A stretch of DNA of 64,000 nucleotides from Acetobacterium bakii (lineage in GTDB: Bacteria; Bacillota; Clostridia; Eubacteriales; Eubacteriaceae), in contig NZ_LGYO01000003.1 in the NCBI RefSeq assembly GCF_001263355.1, positions 1-64,000 of the forward strand, given 5' to 3'. Positions within the stretch are counted from its first letter, which is position 1. Every line of letters starts with the position of its first letter. Positions 32,930-41,206 of the stretch are shown here, piece by piece. Below the pieces are notes generated by a model that was not told the DNA's origin, searched no databases, and worked only from the letters and a program-made list of their open reading frames with translations. A program made the translations under genes and the position numbers.

Positions 32930-35167
32930 ATGGATAAAAATAATTACAGACAAGATATGAGCATTGTGAAAATGTTCATCGATGAATGGATGACATGTTT
33001 TAATAGTCTCGAGAAAGAAATACTGAAACTCGAGCTTTACTCCAAGGATATGGAGCTATCCGATATTCTTTTAGATGACATCCACTGTATTAAGGGTGGA
33101 TCGTCCTTTATTGGATTATCACCGATTACAAGATTATGTTTTGAGATAGAGACAATCTTAAAAGCATTAGAAAACGATGAGATCACTGTTAAAACAGAAT
33201 TGATCGACAGTCTCCTTTTGTTTCTTGATTTTTTCAAAGCTTATCTTGTTAGACTGAATGAAATAATTAAGGAAAAATATTTTACAGATGAAGATGACGG
33301 ACTGTATCTGGAGATTCAATATGAAGACCATGAAAAACAGGAAGATCAGGTGTGCCACAGCTTGAAACTGGCATTTGAAAAATGTCATGTGAATGCGCCA
33401 GAAGAAAATAAGATACCAGAACAAGGATCTGAAAACGCAAATCTGGATATTCTGCAATCCGAGGAGTTTAAGTGCGGACTTGCAGAGGGGATTCAGGAGC
33501 AGTTTCAACTTGAAAACTTAGAGCATATTGAAAAAATCGAGAATGATTTATTAATGCGCCTGGATAGCAATGGTGCTGACAGAGAAGCAATTAATGAAAT
33601 ATTCCGAGCTGTACATAGTGTTAAAGGCGGAACCGGAATATACCTTGCAGTACTAAATCCACAAAGCACCCTTTATACGGGATTAAAACAATTTTTAGAA
33701 ATTGTACATTCCTATGAAAGTCTGTTAGCTTTAATAAGAGATAAGGAATGCAAGTTTGAAAATATACTCGTTGATTTAAGCTTTTTTGTGATGGATTATT
33801 TAAAATCTTTTATCAATGCCATTGACTCGGAAAAGTTTGAGAATCTAGGGGATCAGGATATTCTTGATAAGATTAAGCAACAGCTATTGGATCTTCAGTC
33901 CGTGAACAGTGCAGGAGAGAATAAGTGCGTTATAACACCATTGGAAGCCCCTAAAGCTGAGGCTGTTAAATCAAAAAATATCGTTACCCAGAGTATCAGA
34001 GTTAATCAGGATAAGCTTGATAAAATGATGAATATGATTTCAGAGCTTTTAATTGCGAAGAACTCATTTATGCACATATCGTCAAAGCTGAATATGGACT
34101 ATGATTTGCCTGAAATATCAAAGGAAGTCAAGGAAGTCGGGGCATATGTCAATCGAATTTCCGATGAGCTTCAGAATACGATTATGTCCATTAGAATGGT
34201 AGAAGTGAAAACGGTCTTCCAAAAAATGCCAAGAGTGATCAGGGATATTGCTCAGAGTACCGGCAAAAAAATGGAACTCATCCTCCAGGGTGAGAACACT
34301 GAAATTGATAAAACTATTATTGAAAAGATCAGCGACCCTTTGGTACATTTGATCAGAAATTCTGCAGATCATGGCATTGAGTCTCTTGAGGATCGGTTGT
34401 TAAAGGGCAAGCCTGAGATAGGGAGGATCGTCCTTAGAGCTTATAATAAAAACAAACAGGTTTATATTGAAATAGAAGATGATGGAAAGGGAATTGATCC
34501 GGAGAGGGTGAAAATAAAAGCGATAGAAAAAGGTATTGTATCACAAAATGAAGCTGACAAAATGAACCAAAACCAATTGATAAACCTTATTTTTCTTCCG
34601 GGCTTTAGTATGGCAAAAAAGATTACAGAGGTATCAGGGCGAGGCGTTGGCATGGATATCGTCAAAAGCAATATATCCAAAATCAATGGTAAAGTTACCA
34701 TCGAGAGCGAAGTGGATAAGGGTACAAAAATGATTGTTCAATTACCTCTTTCACTGGCAGTTTCTCGCGGTTTGATAGTGGAAGTAGATCACGAAACGTA
34801 TATTTTTCCTCTGGACAATATCGTTGAAACAGTAAAAATAAATAGAAACACCATTCATGAATTCAATGGAAAATTCTTCACATATTTAAGAGGAGAAGCA
34901 ATCGGAATTGAGTGGCTTTCTAAGATTTTTTCAACCGGGGAGCGAGATAATGAAAAAGAAGAACTGAATGCTGTGATTCTATCCGATGGCTTTGAAAATT
35001 ATGCAATTGTAGTAGATAAACTTAGGAATGAACAGGAGTTTGTAGTAAAGACATTAGAAGGCCATCTGGCCTCTATTCCAGGAATAACCGGTTCTACGCT
35101 TCTCGGAAACGGACAAGTCGTGTTGATTGTTAATCCTATTGATTTGATGCAATTTATAGAAAAATAA
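32930..35167 (+). CDS. cheA: Chemotaxis histidine kinase CheA with two Hpt-like segments
   Basis: 745 residues. The first Hpt domain has IHCIKGGSSFIG near residue 52. A second Hpt-like segment, FRAVHSVKGGTGIY, lies near 226. The dimerisation helix pair follows (QDKLDKMMNMISELLIAKNS). The ATPase domain has N-box LVHLIRNSADHGIES, G1 IEDDGKGID, G2 GFSMAKKITEVSGRGVGMD and GTKMIVQLPL. A CheW-like C-terminal domain follows (VDHETYIFPLDNIVET). GGAG precedes ATG 32930; the GTG at 32921 is part of that site. It is the kinase at the centre of the cluster and closes it. There is no C-terminal receiver. Confidence 0.96.
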   Translation: MDKNNYRQDMSIVKMFIDEWMTCFNSLEKEILKLELYSKDMELSDILLDDIHCIKGGSSFIGLSPITRLCFEIETILKALENDEITVKTELIDSLLLFLDFFKAYLVRLNEIIKEKYFTDEDDGLYLEIQYEDHEKQEDQVCHSLKLAFEKCHVNAPEENKIPEQGSENANLDILQSEEFKCGLAEGIQEQFQLENLEHIEKIENDLLMRLDSNGADREAINEIFRAVHSVKGGTGIYLAVLNPQSTLYTGLKQFLEIVHSYESLLALIRDKECKFENILVDLSFFVMDYLKSFINAIDSEKFENLGDQDILDKIKQQLLDLQSVNSAGENKCVITPLEAPKAEAVKSKNIVTQSIRVNQDKLDKMMNMISELLIAKNSFMHISSKLNMDYDLPEISKEVKEVGAYVNRISDELQNTIMSIRMVEVKTVFQKMPRVIRDIAQSTGKKMELILQGENTEIDKTIIEKISDPLVHLIRNSADHGIESLEDRLLKGKPEIGRIVLRAYNKNKQVYIEIEDDGKGIDPERVKIKAIEKGIVSQNEADKMNQNQLINLIFLPGFSMAKKITEVSGRGVGMDIVKSNISKINGKVTIESEVDKGTKMIVQLPLSLAVSRGLIVEVDHETYIFPLDNIVETVKINRNTIHEFNGKFFTYLRGEAIGIEWLSKIFSTGERDNEKEELNAVILSDGFENYAIVVDKLRNEQEFVVKTLEGHLASIPGITGSTLLGNGQVVLIVNPIDLMQFIEK

Positions 35168-35188
35168 TGGATCGGAGGGACGGTTTTT

Positions 35189-35299
35189 TTGTACAGAGTT
35201 CATTCGCTTGAACACGAAAGAAATGGCATAATTGATTTTGTTCCAGCTCTTTTGAATGCCCTGAGCGAAGCCGGGCTGTCTGACCTGGAAACACGTTAA
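35189..35299 (+). CDS. Truncated 36-codon ORF at the end of the chemosensory cluster
   Basis: A good ribosome site (GGAGGG at ~35174) is followed by TTG 35189 and 36 codons (YRVHSLEHERNGIIDF, then LLNALSEAGLSDLETR) that run straight into a tRNA-Lys-like 3' remnant. The position 21 bases after cheA and the sensible codon content suggest the start of a further operon gene cut off by a recombination event. The family is not recognisable. Confidence 0.4.
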   Translation: MYRVHSLEHERNGIIDFVPALLNALSEAGLSDLETR

Positions 35300-35344
35300 C
35301 TCTTAATCAGGGTGTCGAGTGTTCGAATCCCTGAAGGGGCAGCA
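35295..35344 (+). repeat. Degenerate tRNA-Lys(CTT) 3' half
   Basis: The bases carry an anticodon loop ACTCTTAATC, the GGTGTCG junction, a T-loop TTCGAATCC and an acceptor-like AGGGGCA followed by GCA. The T-stem has mismatches and no 5' half exists, so it is a remnant, not a tRNA gene. As with the tRNA-Thr halves, it may mark an integration or excision junction. Confidence 0.5.
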
Positions 35345-35357
35345 AATTTCAACTTAC

Positions 35358-35396
35358 AAAACCGCTGTGCAGAGTCATCTGCTAAGCGGTTTTTTT
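35358..35396 (+). terminator. Terminator before the agr operon
   Basis: AAACCGCT and AGCGGTTT arms around an 18-base loop, followed by six T. It ends transcription from the chemosensory cluster or the former tRNA. Confidence 0.75.
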
Positions 35397-35515
35397 CATA
35401 CGCACTGATGATTGTTTTTATTAAAAATGCGATAATAAAAAAATCAACACATAGATGGACAGTTGTTTTATTTTCATGTAAAATGATTTTAAAAACGACA
35501 AAGAAGGTGGATGAA

Positions 35516-36238
35516 ATGTTTTCTATCGCAATATGTGATGATCAGCGTGCAATCTGTTCGGAAATTGAAACGATTATTTTAGACTATCAAAAATCAACCC
35601 TGATGGAAATACAAATTGAGGTATTTTATTCGGCTAAAAAACTCAGTATTTATATGGAACATGAACATAATTTTGATTTGATCTTTCTGGACATTGAAAT
35701 GAAGGGTTTTAATGGACTTGATCTGGGCCGGAAAATTCGTGAAGAAATGGATAACCAGATCACCCAGATTGTCTATGTTTCGGGAAAAGAAAGTTATTTT
35801 AAAGATTTGTTTGAGGTTCGACCGATGCATTTTCTGTCAAAACCGGTGGAGCCGGATAAGGTGATCAAAGACGTTGAACTGGCCATGAAATTAGCAAACC
35901 GTTTAGGCGGCGTTTTCAGCTACAAAAAAGGACCGGATACACACAAGCTTCCCATAAAAAACATCATCTATTTTCAGAGTGTGAACCGAGAAATTAAAAT
36001 TGTGACCATAACCGGGGAAGAATTATTTTATGGCAAACTCCATGAGGTGTTTCGGCAAGTGACCAAATACCGGTTTATTAACATTCACAAATCGTACATC
36101 ATCAATTATGAACAGGTTGCCAATTTTAAGTATGACGAGGTTGTGATGTCGAATTCGGACTGTCTGCCAATCAGTCAGTTAAAACGAAAAGAAGTCAGAG
36201 GATTGCAGATGAAATACGAAAGCGAGAGGTTTCTTTAA
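35516..36238 (+). CDS. AgrA-like LytTR response regulator
   Basis: 240 residues: a receiver (ICDDQ, phospho-acceptor Asp in LIFLDIEMKGFNGLDLG, Lys in HFLSKPVEP), then a LytTR DNA-binding domain (IIYFQSVNREIKIV, INIHKSYIINYEQV). ATG 35516 is preceded by AAGGTGG. A longer frame opens at 35312, but it would run through the tRNA remnant and terminator. Its stop overlaps the kinase start (TAATG). By family it activates promoters from paired direct repeats. Its own agr promoter upstream of the peptide gene is the expected target. Confidence 0.92.
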   Translation: MFSIAICDDQRAICSEIETIILDYQKSTLMEIQIEVFYSAKKLSIYMEHEHNFDLIFLDIEMKGFNGLDLGRKIREEMDNQITQIVYVSGKESYFKDLFEVRPMHFLSKPVEPDKVIKDVELAMKLANRLGGVFSYKKGPDTHKLPIKNIIYFQSVNREIKIVTITGEELFYGKLHEVFRQVTKYRFINIHKSYIINYEQVANFKYDEVVMSNSDCLPISQLKRKEVRGLQMKYESERFL

Positions 36239-37515
36239 TGGCACTAAGCACCTATGAAATGGTATATCTGATAACCAATATTTTTGGAACATATATTGTT
36301 TATAAATTTATGCATGTTTTCTTTGAGACCAAAGAAGCCAATCATAAGATAGAGTTCTTATCTTATGCGGGATATTACATATTTATTGCGCTGGTATATT
36401 TGACTATTAATATACCAGTTATTACGATGATCGGTAATATGCTTGCTTATTTGGGGTTGTCATTTAACTATAAAGCTAGGATTAAAAGGCGTCTTTTGTC
36501 GGTGTTGATGATTTATTTAATTTTAATATGTGTTGAGGTAATCGTTGCCTTGCTGACCGGTTATTTTAAGTATTCATTGATATCGACGAATACTTATTCG
36601 ACAGAGTATGTGCTCGTTTTAGCTCAAACTATTTCATATTTAGTCGTTCGTATCCTAAACAATTATAAGAATATCAGGAAAGGAGAAACAATCCCGCTTG
36701 CCAATTGGATCGCGATTATTATAATCCCGATTTCATCCTTATATATCGTTCTGACCTTATTTCAAGCAACGGGTCTTCCCTGGGAGCAGATTCTAATTGG
36801 CGTGGTACTCATACTGCTTGTTAATTTCACAACCTTTTATTTATATGATGTCATTTCAGCTTCCATGGTCGATAAAATGGATAAAAGTTTGCTTGGTCAG
36901 CAAAATAAATACTATCACAAACAATTTGAACTAATGGAGTCATCCTTAAAAACAACGAAGGCAATGCGGCATGATCTGCGAAATCATTTATCGGCTATCT
37001 ATGCATTGGTTGAAAAGGGGGAAAAAGACGCTGCTTTAAAACATCTAACAAAGATGACTGATGTTTATGACGATAAGAAACAATACGCGTGTACCGAAAA
37101 TATCGATATTGACAGTATCTTGAATTTTAAAATTCAGGCAGCAGAGCAACAAAATATAAAAATCGCCCTTGATCTGAGTATTCCAGAAAAAATGCGTATT
37201 CATTCATTTGATTTGGCAATAATTTTGGGGAACTTACTAGATAACGCTATTGAGGCCGTTACTGAGTTAGAAAAAGAAAGACAGATAAAAACAAAAATAA
37301 ACTATGACAAAGGGCGCTTAATTATTCTGGTGGAAAATCCGTACCAGGGTGAACGTTTAAAAGTTGGAAATCGATATCCTACAACAAATACGGAGCCGAG
37401 CCAACACGGCTTAGGCTTGGAAAATGTACAAAGTGTTTTACAAAAATACGATGGATCGATGGAAATTAACCAGCAGGAAAAGGTCTTCTCAGTTTCCCTG
37501 CTATTGTTTGTATAG
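36238..37515 (+). CDS. AgrC-like peptide-sensing histidine kinase
   Basis: 425 residues. About six N-terminal membrane helices (first ~200 residues) form the sensor. A coiled linker leads to the H-box KTTKAMRHDLRNHLSAIYAL (His near 246) and a GHKL ATPase domain (IILGNLLDNAIEAV; QHGLGLENVQSVL). This is the topology of AgrC, which binds the secreted cyclic peptide and phosphorylates the adjacent LytTR regulator. It overlaps that regulator by one base and is followed 165 bases later by the peptide gene. Confidence 0.92.
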   Translation: MALSTYEMVYLITNIFGTYIVYKFMHVFFETKEANHKIEFLSYAGYYIFIALVYLTINIPVITMIGNMLAYLGLSFNYKARIKRRLLSVLMIYLILICVEVIVALLTGYFKYSLISTNTYSTEYVLVLAQTISYLVVRILNNYKNIRKGETIPLANWIAIIIIPISSLYIVLTLFQATGLPWEQILIGVVLILLVNFTTFYLYDVISASMVDKMDKSLLGQQNKYYHKQFELMESSLKTTKAMRHDLRNHLSAIYALVEKGEKDAALKHLTKMTDVYDDKKQYACTENIDIDSILNFKIQAAEQQNIKIALDLSIPEKMRIHSFDLAIILGNLLDNAIEAVTELEKERQIKTKINYDKGRLIILVENPYQGERLKVGNRYPTTNTEPSQHGLGLENVQSVLQKYDGSMEINQQEKVFSVSLLLFV

Positions 37516-37680
37516 AGGGGTGTTGCGAGCTGTTTTTAATAAGGGTGCTCGTTTTATATTTGAATAAAAATAAAAAATCTTAGTTCACTACAAAAAAATA
37601 TATTAATTTCAACATAAACTCGCACAAATAATAATATATGGTAGATTTAGATCAATAAAAGATAAAAGGGGTGATATTCT

Positions 37681-37827
37681 TTGAAAAATTTATCATTAAA
37701 GTGTTATCGGATTATTGCAGTTATGGCATTGATGGTAACAACATTAAACATTAATACGGCCTGCGTGTTCTTCTTCTATCAACCTAAACTGCCGGAGGGT
37801 GCAGAAAAATTCAAAAAGTTCAAATGA
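37681..37827 (+). CDS. AgrD-like cyclic lactone autoinducer pre-peptide, 48 aa
   Basis: Starts at TTG 37681 with GGGGTG upstream. It has an amphipathic leader (residues 1-25), a precursor core INTACVFFFYQPKLPE and a charged tail GAEKFKKFK. The pattern ACxxxxYxPKxP is that of AgrD peptides such as the Listeria one. By that analogy the thiolactone would join Cys29 to the fifth ring residue, giving a ring C-V-F-F-F with a short N-terminal tail. Its TGA overlaps the ATG of the AgrB-like protease (ATGA), so the two are translated together. Confidence 0.85.
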   Translation: MKNLSLKCYRIIAVMALMVTTLNINTACVFFFYQPKLPEGAEKFKKFK

Positions 37828-38387
37828 GAAGCTCAATGGCGGAGAGAATTACAGATATCCTTGTAAACAATGAAATTATCATAGCTGAGAACAGAAATTT
37901 ATATAGCTATGGTTTACAGCAAGGACTGTTGATATTCCTCAATATTGCTACGATTCTTGGAATCGGAATGGTGTTAAATATGGTCTGGGAAAGTATTATT
38001 TTCCTCTTAACATTTGTTCCACTTCGTTCCAACGCCGGTGGTTACCATGCAAAAACGCAGGTAAGATGCTATTTGTATTCAGTAGCAATGATTACAACCA
38101 CTTTGGTTGGTATTAAGATTATCCCTTGGTCAGGTGTTGTTTGTTTGTCCATGACACTTGTTGCGGGAACGATCATCTTTTTCCTTGCGCCAGTAGAGGC
38201 TGTAAATAAATCGTTAGGTCAAGTCGAAAAAGCTGTGTATAAAAAAAGAACACGTTTCTCTTTAGTTTTGTTTGTGTTTTTGGTTTTGCTATTTTGTTAT
38301 AGCGGTCAATTGGCGATTTCAGTTTGTATAATGATGGGAGTTGTAGTGGTTAGTATTGTGCTTGTGTTGGGAAGAGTATCGAAATGA
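37824..38387 (+). CDS. AgrB-like peptide-processing membrane protease
   Basis: 187 residues with four to six membrane helices. The catalytic pair of AgrB cysteine proteases is present: His in RSNAGGYHAKTQ and Cys in VRCYLYS. It cleaves the AgrD C-terminal tail and forms the thiolactone at the membrane. It overlaps the peptide gene by four bases. The order regulator-kinase-peptide-protease differs from the staphylococcal B-D-C-A order. No agr-like target genes are adjacent. Confidence 0.92.
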   Translation: MRSSMAERITDILVNNEIIIAENRNLYSYGLQQGLLIFLNIATILGIGMVLNMVWESIIFLLTFVPLRSNAGGYHAKTQVRCYLYSVAMITTTLVGIKIIPWSGVVCLSMTLVAGTIIFFLAPVEAVNKSLGQVEKAVYKKRTRFSLVLFVFLVLLFCYSGQLAISVCIMMGVVVVSIVLVLGRVSK

Positions 38388-39140
38388 TAAAGAAGAACAA
38401 AATTATTTAGGTTTATTTTGTTGTTTCTACAGATAATTATCTGTGAAATAACCGATAGATTGGATTGCCGGAAACATATATAACGAAAGGTACGAAGTCT
38501 TCTGTGAATCTACCAAGTTCCAGATAAAAACTAGTAGCGAATTTTGAAGATGTAGCTATGTCATACACTATCATTGTTTTTACCCGATGTATCCTGCTAG
38601 AATGGTATTGCCATCTTTGATCGGTTTTTCTTTTAAGAATTCTTCAATCAAAGCCCTTTTTTGTTTCTTCTCAGGACTTTCATCTCTTCTTCCCATAAAA
38701 ATACCTCCAAACTGATTTTATTCTACATCAGTTTGGAGGTTTACACAAATATTGAAGCGAGCTCCAATTAAGGGATAGATGACGTTTGGCGGTCTTGAAA
38801 GTTCATATCAATTGGAAATAGTGTTTTTTACGACATCTTTATGCTGTTCACGATAGAGCCCTTTAATTGTGGGAGATAAATATGTTACATTTACAATTTT
38901 TTGGTTATAACTAATGTTAGATAATAATCATTTTAAATAAAGCTGCGCAGGATCGGTTTTACAATCTATCTCATTGAGAAAAACTGATTCTCAAATCAAT
39001 TAATTCTGCGCGCCTGAAAGAATAGCACCCATTGTATTTCATTTTAGAAAACCTTATATTATTTAATCCTAATCTTTTTAAGTTATGCTCTATTGAACCT
39101 GATTTTTTTTTACCAAAAATATGACAAAAAGGGGATAAAA
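38388..39140. other. Gene-poor interval with IS256 remnant
   Basis: Apart from the IS256 right-end remnant (38609-38757), the stretch holds only short frames. A segment at about 38765-38795, just after the remnant, matches the inverse of 17878-17907 from the IS256 left end. Pieces of both ends of an older element therefore lie side by side. Confidence 0.5.
38609..38757 (-). mobile_element. Truncated right end of an IS256 element
   Basis: Nearly the same as 19142-19291. It holds the terminal inverted repeat, the TCCAAACTGA/TCAGTTTGGA hairpin and, on the minus strand from ATG 38696, the first 29 transposase codons with changes (MGRRDESPEKKQKRALIEEF). The rest of the transposase is gone, so it comes from an older, diverged insertion. 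Confidence 0.9.
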
Positions 39141-39287
39141 ATGGCTAGAATTAAATTGATTGTTTTGAAAAGACAGGCATATCTAAGTCACTCTGAACTT
39201 GACATTGTTATGTTATGGGCTCCGATTGAAATTACTCTTAAAAAGAGTGTCGATCTCGTGGACAAAAATCCACCAACAAGAAAATGA
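39141..39287 (+). CDS. Short ORF upstream of the truncated sigma factor, 48 aa
   Basis: ATG 39141 follows AAGGGG at a good distance, and the TGA overlaps the next ATG (ATGA at 39284). The product (MARIKLIVLKRQAYLSHSEL onward) is not recognised and may be the stub of an anti-sigma or regulator gene that once preceded the sigma factor. Translational coupling is the main support. Confidence 0.4.
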   Translation: MARIKLIVLKRQAYLSHSELDIVMLWAPIEITLKKSVDLVDKNPPTRK

Positions 39288-39844
39288 AATACGAACGAAA
39301 AATCAGTAAAGAAGATGCCCGCGAATTATTTGTGGAATATCAGAAAAATCGAGACCGGGATATCCGAGATCAATTAATTGAAAATTACCTTTACATTCCT
39401 CAGATTCTTTCCAGAAAATACGGACGTAAAAACGGCGATAACGAAGATATTTTCCAAGTGGCTTGTTTAGGTCTCATGTATGCGGTGAACCGCTTCGATC
39501 CTAACGGAGGTTTTGAGTTTGATACCTTTGCCACGCCGACCATAATCGGTGAAATTAAACGACACTATCGCGATCACGAGTGGTTGATTGGCATTCCAAG
39601 ACGAATTCAGCAACTGAATCGGGAAATCAATCAAACCCGATCGATGCTCGAACAGGAACAGATGCGATCACCGACGATTAGCGAAATTGCGGATCATCTC
39701 AACATCTCTGAGGAATGCATTATTGAGTCTATGGAAAGCAACAATGCGTATTATCCCAAGTCTTTATCAGTGGAATATGCTAATGAAGATGGCAAATCAG
39801 TTGTTTTAATGGATTTATTAGGATCTTCTGATACAAATATTTAA
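39284..39844 (+). pseudogene. SigB/SigF-type sigma factor lacking region 4
   Basis: 186 codons with clear sigma-70 region 2 (DIFQVACLGLMYAVNRFDP, FDTFATPTIIGEIKRHYRD) and region 3 (ISEIADHLNISEECIIESM). The frame stops after SSDTNI. The next bases, read past the TAA, continue NIENIDLIKKSI, the usual lead into region 4, before the frame is lost. A nonsense change plus later decay thus removed the -35-binding region. The protein could at most act as a defective sigma or decoy. Confidence 0.8.
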
Positions 39845-39961
39845 AACATTGAGAATATCGATCTGATAAAGAAAAGTATCCTTGTATTTTTTCCATTGGA
39901 CAAAGTGTCTGAATTTTCTTCTCTAATAGATCATTTGAAAATTTTTGCGAAGAAACAAAGG

Positions 39962-40085
39962 TGACCCAGCTCAGTGGGGACAATCCAGAGCACTGATGAT
40001 TGCGGACACTGCATATATGAGTGATTCTCCCATTGTCCTGATTGATGAAATTGAAAATGCCGGAATCGACAGACGACAGGTGATT
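39962..40085 (+). pseudogene. ABC-type ATPase fragment
   Basis: With one missing G restored at ~39975, the strand encodes [20 protein letters not shown] followed by [17 protein letters not shown]: the signature motif, Walker B and D-loop of an ABC ATPase. Nothing else of the gene remains. Confidence 0.7.
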
Positions 40086-40141
40086 ATTACGGGGTGGCAG
40101 CGCCACCCAATCTCCTGAAATACCCCTTATTCGAGAAGTAG

Positions 40142-40546
40142 GATAAGTCGCACTGCCGGCGTTATTATCTCGATAGCATCCCCCTGACCAGCAATGGAAA
40201 AGAAATCCCAGGCTCAAAGGGTGCCGAGGGCCGAGCGTGCATTGACCTTCTTTTTAAAGTTGAGAACGAAATAAAGGATCTTCCCTATGAGGAGATCCGA
40301 GAAAAGCGTCTGGATCGGTCACGCCCCATCCTTGATGCCTTTTGGTCGTGGATTGACGAAACTGCAGCCATCCCAACGACGAATGAAAAGTTGACCACAG
40401 CCCTGGACTATTCCAAAAATCAGAAGAAAAATCTGGAAACCTTCCTGGAAGACGGCCGTCTTCCCATCTCCAATAATCTCTGCGAGGCCAGCATCAAGCC
40501 TTTTGCAACCGGACGCCGCACCTGGCTTTTTAACTTGAAAAAATAA
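40142..40546 (+). pseudogene. IS66-type transposase (TnpC) C-terminal fragment
   Basis: 134 codons open to the TAA at 40544: CRRYYLDSIP, KGAEGRACIDLLFKVENEI, the ILDAFWSWID segment, and the IS66 hallmark LPISNNLCEASIKPFATGRR followed by TWLF. The N-terminal part is absent, and no TnpA or TnpB is present. A GGGGTGGCAGCGCCACCC hairpin lies just upstream at ~40093. Confidence 0.85.
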
Positions 40547-40609
40547 GTGGTAAGTTGTATAATAGAGTAAATATATCCGCTTGCAAATTTAAAAGAGGTG
40601 TTATTAACG

Positions 40610-41206
40610 ATGGACTGTGAAAAATATAAAAAAGTATTTGATGAAAATAATGGTATTGTAAAACTATCCGATTTTACCGGTGCTGGATATCACAATACGG
40701 TCATTGATCGATTGATCAGAGAAGGAAAAGTAACCAAGCTACGGGCGGGATTTTATGAATGGCAATCTGAGGATGTCGTATCCGAGGCGGTCATCATCAA
40801 TAAACTGTATCCCGATGCAATTGTCTGTATGGATTCGGCACTTTATCTTTACGATTCTACTGAGAGAACGCCCAGGGCCTGGCATTTGGCAGTGAATAAA
40901 AACAGTTCAAAATCGCGATTTAAAATTGATTATCCTAAACTCAAGATCTATTATGTTGTTGAAAAATATTTGAAAATCGGGATATCCGAAACTGAATTTG
41001 AAGGTCAGATAATTAGAATCTATAATCGGGAAAAAACAATCTGCGACATTATTCGATATGAGAAAAAAATGGATAAGGAAGTATTTAATAAAGCGATTCG
41101 AACCTATGCAACAGGCTCAAATAAGAATATGGCCAGGCTGATGGAATATGCCAAGCTTATGAATATTGAGAAAAAAACTAAAATGATCATGGGGATGTGG
41201 ATGTGA
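40610..41206 (+). CDS. AbiEi-type antitoxin/transcriptional regulator
   Basis: 198 residues. The N-terminal winged helix (DFTGAGYHNTVIDRLIREGK, then VTKLRAGFYEW) and the C-terminal part (VCMDSALYLYDSTERTPRAW; REKTICDIIRYEKKMDKEVF) are typical of AbiEi, the antitoxin of type IV AbiE systems. It represses its own operon and counteracts the AbiEii nucleotidyltransferase. AGAGGTG precedes ATG 40610. The partner toxin gene starts at 41206 but is broken, so the antitoxin is orphaned. Confidence 0.88.
   Translation: MDCEKYKKVFDENNGIVKLSDFTGAGYHNTVIDRLIREGKVTKLRAGFYEWQSEDVVSEAVIINKLYPDAIVCMDSALYLYDSTERTPRAWHLAVNKNSSKSRFKIDYPKLKIYYVVEKYLKIGISETEFEGQIIRIYNREKTICDIIRYEKKMDKEVFNKAIRTYATGSNKNMARLMEYAKLMNIEKKTKMIMGMWM

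Noticed and set aside
35312-35515. N-terminal extension of the AgrA-like regulator
   Set aside because: It would translate a tRNA remnant and a terminator. ATG 35516 has a good ribosome site and begins the receiver fold.
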